A DNA stretch of 60,250 bases, taken from the NCBI GenBank assembly GCA_025062095.1, contig JANXAZ010000020.1, forward strand, positions 1-60,250. The letters run 5' to 3'. This DNA comes from Geminicoccaceae bacterium (GTDB taxonomy: Bacteria > Pseudomonadota > Alphaproteobacteria > Geminicoccales > Geminicoccaceae). Below, in pieces: positions 54,695-60,250 of the stretch. The notes below the pieces were generated by a model. It was not told the origin of the DNA, did no database searches, and saw only the letters and a list, made by a program, of their open reading frames with translations. The position numbers and the translations under genes are program-made. The number at the start of each line of letters is the position of its first letter. Position 1 is the stretch's first letter.

Positions 54695-57016
54695 TCAGAC
54701 CACCGCCTCGTCTTCTTCGTCTTCGGCCGCGCTCCCCGGCGCGGTGCGGCCGCGCTCGGCCGGCTCGAAGGCGAAGACGGGCTTGTCGTTCTCGATCGAA
54801 ACCTTGACCTTGCCGCCCTTGGCGAGCCGCCCGAAGAGGAGCTCGTCGGCCAGGGGCCGCTTGATGTGCTCTTGGATCACGCGCGCGAGCGGCCGCGCGC
54901 CGTACAGCGGCTCGTAGCCCTTCTCGGCCAGCCAGGCGCGCGCCTTCTCGTCGACTTCGAGGGACACCCTGCGGTCCGCGAGCTGGGCGGCGAGTTCCTT
55001 GACGAACTTGTCGACGACCGAGGCGACGATCTCGGGGGTGAGCGGCTTGAAGGGGATGACGGCGTCGAGCCGGTTGCGGAACTCGGGGGTGAAGAGCCGC
55101 TTGATGGCCTCGGTGTCCTCGCCCTCGCGGGTTTCGCGGCCGAAGCCCATGGCCGGCCGCTGCATGTCGGCCGCCCCGGCGTTCGTCGTCATGATCAAGA
55201 TGACGTTGCGGAAGTCGACCGTCTTGCCGTTGTTGTCGGTCAGCTTGCCGTAATCCATCACCTGCAAGAGGATGTTGAAGACGTCGGGATGCGCTTTTTC
55301 GATCTCGTCCAACAACAATACGGCGTGGGGGTGTTGGTCGATCGCGTCCGTCAACAGCCCGCCCTGGTCGAAGCCGACGTAGCCGGGCGGGGCCCCGATC
55401 AGCCGCGAGACAGCGTGCCGCTCCATGTATTCGGACATGTCGAAGCGGACGAGCTCGATGCCGAGGATCTTGGCGAGCTGGCGGGCGACCTCGGTCTTGC
55501 CCACGCCCGTGGGCCCGCTGAACAGATAGCAGCCGATGGGTTTTTGCGGATCGCGCAGGCCCGCGCGGGAGAGCTTGATCGCCGCGGCGAGCGCCTCGAT
55601 CGCCGCGTCCTGCCCGAACACGACGCTCTTGAGGTCTTTTTCGAGGGTCTTGAGGGCGAGCTTGTCGCGCGCGCTCACCGCCTTGATCGGCACGCGCGCC
55701 ATCTTGGCGACGATCTCTTCGATCTCTTTGACGCCGATGAGTTTGGCGCGCTTGCCCTCGGGCTTGAGCATCTGCGCCGCGCCGACCTCGTCGATGATGT
55801 CGATCGCCTTGTCGGGCAATTTGCGGTCGTGGATGTAGCGCACCGAGAGCTTGACCGCGGCCTTGAGCGCCTGGTCGGTGTATTTGACGCCGTGATGGGC
55901 CTCGAAAGACGGCCGCAGGCCCTGGAGGATCTTGACGGTCTCCGCCTCGCTCGGCTCCGGGATGTCGATCTTCTGGAAGCGGCGCACGAGCGCGCGGTCT
56001 TTCTCGAAGTAGTTGCGGAACTCCTTGTAGGTGGTGGAGCCGATGCAGCGCAGATTGCCGCCGGCGAGCGCCGGTTTGAGGATGTTCGAGGCGTCCAGCG
56101 AGCCACCCGAGGTCGCCCCCGCCCCGATCACCGTGTGGATCTCGTCGATGAAGAGGATCGCGTTCCTGTTCGCCTCGAGCTCCGAGATCACGGCCTTGAG
56201 CCGCTCCTCGAAGTCGCCGCGGTAGCGCGTCCCGGCCAGAAGCGCGCCCATGTCGAGGGCGTAGATCACCGCGTTCTTCAAGACGTCGGGGACTTCGCCG
56301 CGGACGATGCGCAGCGCCAGGCCTTCGGCGATGGCGGTCTTGCCCACGCCGGGATCGCCCACGAACAGCGGGTTGTTCTTCGAGCGCCGGCACAAGATCT
56401 GAATCGTCCGCTCGATCTCCTGCTCGCGCCCGATCAAGACGTCGATCCGGCCCTCGCGCGCTTTCTGATTGAGATTGGTGCAATAGGTGGCGAGCGCCTC
56501 GCCGCCGGGCTCCTTCCGGTCCTCGCTTTCGCCCCGCTCGCCCGCCCCGCGCACGCGACGCTCCTCCGACAGACCCGGCTTCTTGGCGATGCCGTGGGCG
56601 ATGTAGTTCACGGCATCGAGCCGTGTCATGTTCTGTTCCTGCAGGAAGTAGACGGCGTGCGATTCGCGCTCGGAGAACAGTGCCACGAGCACGTTCGCCC
56701 CCGTCACTTCCGACCGCCCGGCCGACTGCACGTGGATCGCGGCGCGCTGCAGGACCCGCTGGAAGCCCGCCGTGGGCCGCGCGTCCACCGAGCCCTCGAC
56801 GACCAGGCCGGAGAGCTCGTGATCGAGGAAGTCGGTGAGCTGGGCCCGCAGCCGCTCGATGTCCACCGCGCAGGCGCGCAACACCGCCACCGCGTCCGGG
56901 TCCTCGCTGAGCGCCATCAACAGATGCTCGAGCGTGGCGAACTCGTGATTGCGCGCGTTGGCGAGCGCGAACGCGCGACGGAGCGTCTTGTCCAAGTTAC
57001 GGGAAAGCTGGGGCAT
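54695..57016 (-). CDS. clpA: ATP-dependent Clp protease ATP-binding subunit ClpA
   Basis: A 773-residue AAA+ unfoldase. The N-domain (1-145) binds ClpS. The first ATPase module has Walker [11 protein letters not shown] and [14 protein letters not shown]; the second has [11 protein letters not shown] and [15 protein letters not shown]. The loop that contacts ClpP should lie in the second module. ClpA feeds unfolded proteins to ClpP, which is not in the window. It begins 51 bp after clpS and the pair is probably co-transcribed. The C-terminus is acidic (EDEEDEAVV). Confidence 0.97.
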   Translation of the reverse strand: MPQLSRNLDKTLRRAFALANARNHEFATLEHLLMALSEDPDAVAVLRACAVDIERLRAQLTDFLDHELSGLVVEGSVDARPTAGFQRVLQRAAIHVQSAGRSEVTGANVLVALFSERESHAVYFLQEQNMTRLDAVNYIAHGIAKKPGLSEERRVRGAGERGESEDRKEPGGEALATYCTNLNQKAREGRIDVLIGREQEIERTIQILCRRSKNNPLFVGDPGVGKTAIAEGLALRIVRGEVPDVLKNAVIYALDMGALLAGTRYRGDFEERLKAVISELEANRNAILFIDEIHTVIGAGATSGGSLDASNILKPALAGGNLRCIGSTTYKEFRNYFEKDRALVRRFQKIDIPEPSEAETVKILQGLRPSFEAHHGVKYTDQALKAAVKLSVRYIHDRKLPDKAIDIIDEVGAAQMLKPEGKRAKLIGVKEIEEIVAKMARVPIKAVSARDKLALKTLEKDLKSVVFGQDAAIEALAAAIKLSRAGLRDPQKPIGCYLFSGPTGVGKTEVARQLAKILGIELVRFDMSEYMERHAVSRLIGAPPGYVGFDQGGLLTDAIDQHPHAVLLLDEIEKAHPDVFNILLQVMDYGKLTDNNGKTVDFRNVILIMTTNAGAADMQRPAMGFGRETREGEDTEAIKRLFTPEFRNRLDAVIPFKPLTPEIVASVVDKFVKELAAQLADRRVSLEVDEKARAWLAEKGYEPLYGARPLARVIQEHIKRPLADELLFGRLAKGGKVKVSIENDKPVFAFEPAERGRTAPGSAAEDEEDEAVV

Positions 57017-57067
57017 CGCGCGCGTTCCTCGTCCGCCCGCCGGGGTGCGCAGGCGCCCCGCCGGCGC

Positions 57068-57394
57068 TCATTCCTTCTCCATCATGCACTGCAGCGGATG
57101 CTGATGCTGGCGTGCGAATTCGATCACCTGGGCGACCTTGGTCTCGGCCACCTCGTAGGTGTACACGCCGCAAACCCCCACGCCCCGGTGGTGAACGAGG
57201 AGCATGATCCTCGTCGCGTCCTCGCGGCTCTTGCCGAAGAACCGCTCGAGCACGTGCACCACGAACTCCATGGGCGTATAGTCGTCGTTCAGCAGCAGCA
57301 CCTTGTACATCGACGGCCGCTGGGTCCGGGTCCGCGTCTTGGTCGCCAGGTCCGTCCGGGCCCCGCCGTCCCGTTCCTTGCCCGCGTCGCTCAT
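57068..57394 (-). CDS. clpS: ClpS adaptor protein
   Basis: A 108-residue adaptor that delivers N-end-rule substrates to Clp[26 protein letters not shown] holds the Asn-Asp-Asp and Met residues of the pocket that binds destabilising N-terminal residues. [20 protein letters not shown] is the second conserved part. The first 28 residues are a charged, flexible arm that inserts into ClpA. ATG 57392-57394 is used. It is upstream of clpA, as usual in Alphaproteobacteria. Confidence 0.96.
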   Translation of the reverse strand: MSDAGKERDGGARTDLATKTRTRTQRPSMYKVLLLNDDYTPMEFVVHVLERFFGKSREDATRIMLLVHHRGVGVCGVYTYEVAETKVAQVIEFARQHQHPLQCMMEKE

Positions 57395-59040
57395 GGCTCC
57401 CGTCGTACCACCCCAAGCTGGCTCCGCGATCTTAGAGCAACCGCCGAACGAGACAAATCCCTTTTGCGGCCTCCGCCCGCACCGCCGCGCACCGGCCGGA
57501 GCCCGCGCGCGAGCCTAACCGGCCGCGGTCAACGGAAGGTTACCGCGACCGGCCCCCGCGCCGCGGCACCCCGCCCCCGCCGGTCGCGGCCGCGATCGGG
57601 AAGCGGCGGAGCGGGCGGTTCCGCGGCCGGTTCGCCGCCGGTCCTCTTCGTTTCCGCCCTCCCCCGCGCCGCCCGGCCCGCGGGCCTCCTCGGCCGGCCC
57701 TGCGGCCTCTTCCGGGCCGTGCCCGTCCTCGGCGACCCGCCGTCGATCGCGCGCTCGCCGCCACCCGCTGCGGGCCTTCGGCGCGAGCCCGACGGCGCCG
57801 CGCCCCGGTCGGCGGCGCTCGCGAAGGACGCCGAGGGCCGCCGGATCGCGCCCGCGGACCTCGCGATCGCCGGCACGTCCGCTTCCTCGACGACGCGCCC
57901 ACCGATCTCGTCGTCTTCGACCTCGCGGACGGCGGCGCGCGAGGTCCGATGACGGAGCCCGCGCAGACGCTCGCCGGCGTGTCGGCCGGTGCGTCGGTCG
58001 CGCCCGCCGTCGGCCACAGCGGCGACCCGCCCCGTTCGCGCTCCGCTCCGCGGCCGAAAAGACGCGCGCGGGCGCCGAGCGTTCTCGGCTCGGTGCGGTG
58101 GTCGGGCGCGATCTCCCCGCTCGTCTGCGCTCGCGCGAGCCGAATCGTCTCCGCCCCTCCCGTTCCTGGACGACCGCGCCCGCGCTCGCCCGCCCCCGGC
58201 TCGCTCGGCCCCCGGGGGAGTCGAGCGCGCGAAGCGCGAGCGGATGCGGCCGCCCCGTTCGCGGCCGGTGCGGACGATCGGCGGTGCGACGCCGTCCGCG
58301 CGGTGAGGGTGACCGCTCCCAACCGAAGCCGCACCGGCCGCGCCGCTCGGAGCCGCCCGTGACCGCGAGCGCCGGCGCGCGCCCGGGTCTCGGCGGAGAT
58401 CGCGTCGGCGGAGCCGCCCCGACCCGCGCGCGGGCCTCCCGCTCGTGCCGGGCGAAGCGGAGCGCCGCCCGCGCGACGTGCGGCGGGGCCGCCTCGCGTC
58501 GAGCCGCCACACGGTGACGACGGGTACCGGTCGGCCGTCGCGAAACGGCGGCGGGATCGTGGCCCGCCCCGCGCGCCGAGCCCGCGCCGTCGGCGCGGGC
58601 GGCGACCGCCAGACCGCGGGGAGCGCGCGCCCGTCGGCGCGAGGCGGCGGAATGCGCGCGGCGCGGTGCGCGCCGCACCGCCGCGGAAGCGAAAGCGGCC
58701 GCGACCGCCGCTTCTTCCCGCCCGCGGCGCAAGGCGCGGGAGAGCACGACGCGGTCGCGGGCTCCGGCCGCGCGCGGCTCCGCGAGCGCCTCGGCGAGCG
58801 TCCGCGGTCGCGCGCCCGGACGCTCCGCGCGTGCCTCCTCGGCGTGCCGGCGGAAGGCCTCGCCGCCGTGCGGCGCCGCCGTGGCCGGCTCGGGTCGCCC
58901 CCGATCGCGGCTCGGGCGGATGACGAGCACCGCGCCGACGATCTCGGTGCGGGCGCTCGCGAGCCCGGCCCGCCGATCGACGATCGCATCGGCGCGCGGG
59001 AGGAGCGAGCGCGGCGTCTCGGCGCGTGTTGCGCCGATGG
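57395..59040. other. Gene-poor, extremely GC-rich 1.6-kb region with possible gene remnants
   Basis: No gene with a recognisable domain was found. Frames stay open for hundreds of codons on both strands, but the products are Arg/Pro/Ala/Ser mixtures. Two passages have coding-like third positions: plus strand about 57830-57950, where the reading seems to change frame between AEGRRIAPADLAIAG and VRFLDDAPTDLVVFDLADGG; and minus strand about 58690-59040, encoding VLVIRPSRDRGR and GARPRTLAEALAEPRAAGARD without an ATG. These could be decayed genes. Positions 57395-57520 should include the clpS promoter on the minus strand. Confidence 0.4.
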
Positions 59041-59649
59041 TCAGCGCTCGCGCGGCAAGAGCGTGGTCTTGAGCCGCAAGCGGGCGGCGCGCGGGGAGCC
59101 CGGGGGCACGGCCGCGGGCGGCGGGGGCGGCGGGGGCGGTGCCGGCTCTTCCGCTTCGACGAGCCGCGGCGCGAGCTCGACGGCGGGCTCCGGCGGGGGC
59201 GGTGGAGCCGGCGCGCGGGAGGTCTCGCGCGCGAGGCTCAGGGCGAGCTCGCGCAGCCGTCCGGGGTCGACCGCCGGCCGGGGCTTGGCCGCTTCCGCCG
59301 CTTGCGCCTCGGCGGCCTGGGCGGCGGCCGCTTCCGCATCGGCGACCGTGAGTTTGAGACGCGCGAGATGCTCGAGGAATTCCTCGCGCTGGGCGGGCGA
59401 AAGGCGATCGATCGCTCGCTCCTCGAGCGCTCGTTCGGCCTGGGCGAGGAGGTTGCGGGCGTGCTGGAGCTGCCCCGAGCTCTTGACGTTGCCGGCGAGC
59501 ACCTGGGCGAGCGCCTTGGTCGCCGGCTGGAGCTGGTTCAACAGCTCGTGGACGGGAAGCCCGCCCCGGCGCGCGGCCTCGAAGCGACGACCGCCCGCCC
59601 CTCCACCACCCTTGCCGCGCTTTTTTCCGCCGCGTCGAAATGGGAACAT
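59041..59649 (-). CDS. Unrecognised 202-residue protein with proline-rich tail
   Basis: I do not recognise this protein. The N-terminus is basic and Gly/Lys/Arg-rich (FRRGGKKRGKGGGGAGGRR). Residues 30-125 form a Leu/Ala/Glu-rich helical region beginning LPVHELLNQLQPATKALAQVLAG and continuing with LLAQAERALEERAIDRLSPAQREEFLEHLARLKL. The C-terminal third has two proline runs and ends in RLKLKT-like basic residues (ARLRLKTTLLPRER). Codon third positions are consistently G/C in this frame and the helical core is not low-complexity, so it is probably real. No signal peptide or membrane segment is seen. Confidence 0.6.
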   Translation of the reverse strand: MFPFRRGGKKRGKGGGGAGGRRFEAARRGGLPVHELLNQLQPATKALAQVLAGNVKSSGQLQHARNLLAQAERALEERAIDRLSPAQREEFLEHLARLKLTVADAEAAAAQAAEAQAAEAAKPRPAVDPGRLRELALSLARETSRAPAPPPPPEPAVELAPRLVEAEEPAPPPPPPPPAAVPPGSPRAARLRLKTTLLPRER

Positions 59650-59882
59650 GAGGCCGCTCTTTCTCGCCGATCGCCGGTCCTGTGGCGGCGTCTTTTCGGA
59701 TACGAACCGACTGGCCTCGCGGCCCGCCCGACCGAATCTCGCCCGCCCTTCCGCGGGAGCCGGGGCCTGCGACGGGGCCCCGCCCGCCCGAGCCTCAGCC
59801 GGGTGGGGCCGCAGCCCCCGATGGCACCGAGGAGAACCGGTTCACCTGGATATGCGAGGAAGTAGCGGCTGTTTCGGATTTT
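59650..59882. other. Intergenic region at the right end
   Basis: No gene is seen. The right-hand 70 bp (59815-59882) are less GC-rich than their surroundings. On the minus strand TTGAAA (59879-59884) followed 16 nt later by TACTTC (59857-59862) could be a weak promoter for the gene at 59041-59649. Another possibility is simply the 3' untranslated part of the gene at the window edge. Confidence 0.25.
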
Positions 59883-60250
59883 TCAAGCACCCTGCGAGCG
59901 CGGGGCGCCTTCCATCGCGCTTTCGGCGACCCCGCGCGCCCCGGCCGCGCCGCTCCCGGGCGCACTGCGGACCACGAGGCGCAGCTCTTCCGCCGTCGCG
60001 GAGAGCAGCCGGGCCCCGGCCTGGGCGGCGAGCCGGCCGAGGAACGGCCCGAGCAGCGCCCGCGCCGAGGGGTCCCGCAGCCGCGGCCGCGCACCCGCGA
60101 GATCGAGGAGGAGCACCCGGCCGCGCCGGCCTCCTCGCGCCCGGGCGCGTCTCGGCTCCTCGAGGAGCTCGCCCGCGACCGCGAGGAGCTCGGCGAACGC
60201 CGAAGGCGCGGCGAGCACCGCGAGCTCGGCGCTCGCCGGACAGGGCGCGA
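59883..60250 (-). CDS. C-terminal part of an unrecognised protein (runs off the window)
   Basis: The frame is open from the right edge to TGA at 59883-59885, giving 121 visible residues. The core reads AFAELLAVAGELLEEPRR, then GRVLLLDLAGARPRLRDPSARALLGPFLGRLAAQAGARLLSATAEELRLVV, which looks like an alpha/beta domain, and a less ordered Gly/Ala/Ser tail. A GTG at 60216-60218 could be an internal or true start, but the frame continues upstream to the edge. I cannot assign a family. It is on the same strand as the gene at 59041-59649. Confidence 0.45.
   Translation of the reverse strand, partial: APCPASAELAVLAAPSAFAELLAVAGELLEEPRRARARGGRRGRVLLLDLAGARPRLRDPSARALLGPFLGRLAAQAGARLLSATAEELRLVVRSAPGSGAAGARGVAESAMEGAPRSQGA

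Noticed and set aside
57017-57067. Hairpin between clpS and clpA as a terminator
   Set aside because: The inverted repeat is imperfect and bulged, and no T-run follows; the two genes are normally co-transcribed.
57949-58362. Plus-strand frame beginning MTEPAQTLAGVSAG
   Set aside because: The start looks protein-like but the product soon becomes Arg/Pro/Ser-rich with no domain. It is mentioned only as part of the possible remnant.

Overview
The window reads as chromosome of a very GC-rich alphaproteobacterium, most likely from the Rhodospirillales or a neighbouring order. The reasons are the gene order lipA-COQ10-cinA-ispDF-ntrBC-ntrYX-trkA-aminotransferase-hfq-hflX, the order tpiA-secG-pyrG-kdsA-eno-ftsB-pdhABC, the fused IspDF, an E1-beta subunit with its own lipoyl domain, and the ClpS/ClpA pair. 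No rRNA, tRNA, insertion sequence or prophage gene was recognised.

1-8106 is a complete type I-C CRISPR-Cas locus on the minus strand: cas3-cas5c-cas8c-cas7c-cas4-cas1-cas2, then a leader, then an array of 32-bp repeats that runs off the left edge. Neighbouring genes overlap or nearly touch, so this looks like one translationally coupled operon. Two details stand out. Inside cas8c a GTG codon with a near-perfect Shine-Dalgarno sequence would produce a separate Cas11c small subunit. Cas5c, the crRNA-processing subunit of I-C systems, carries Leu46 and Tyr127 where characterised enzymes use Tyr and His.

8193-22874 (mostly plus strand) holds lipoate synthase, a COQ10/RatA-like protein, an HxlR regulator divergent from a cytochrome P460-family protein, minus-strand cinA-C and ispDF, the two nitrogen-type two-component systems NtrBC and NtrYX, TrkA, a D-amino-acid-transaminase-like enzyme, Hfq and HflX. 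22855-29420 carries polyphosphate metabolism (ppx/gppA, ppk1, sixA), mazG and xseA.

29453-40057 is a long minus-strand housekeeping block: asd, pyruvate dehydrogenase E2, E1-beta and E1-alpha, ftsB, enolase, KDO-8-phosphate synthase, CTP synthase, secG and triosephosphate isomerase. Lipoamide dehydrogenase (lpd), usually next to pdhC or lipA in these bacteria, is absent from the window. 40223-43617 (plus) is ppiD-trpE. 43687-48164 has two related coiled-coil OmpA-domain proteins flanking a nucleoside hydrolase. An agmatine deiminase (minus), a DUF482/GNAT-like protein and a TRAP transporter operon (dctP, terminator, dctQM) follow.

53773-60250 is gene-poor and extremely GC-rich. Only clpS-clpA, one unrecognised 202-residue protein and the end of another unrecognised gene at the right edge are supported. 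Many very long open frames in this window are antisense or frame-shifted shadows produced by the high GC content and have been left out.
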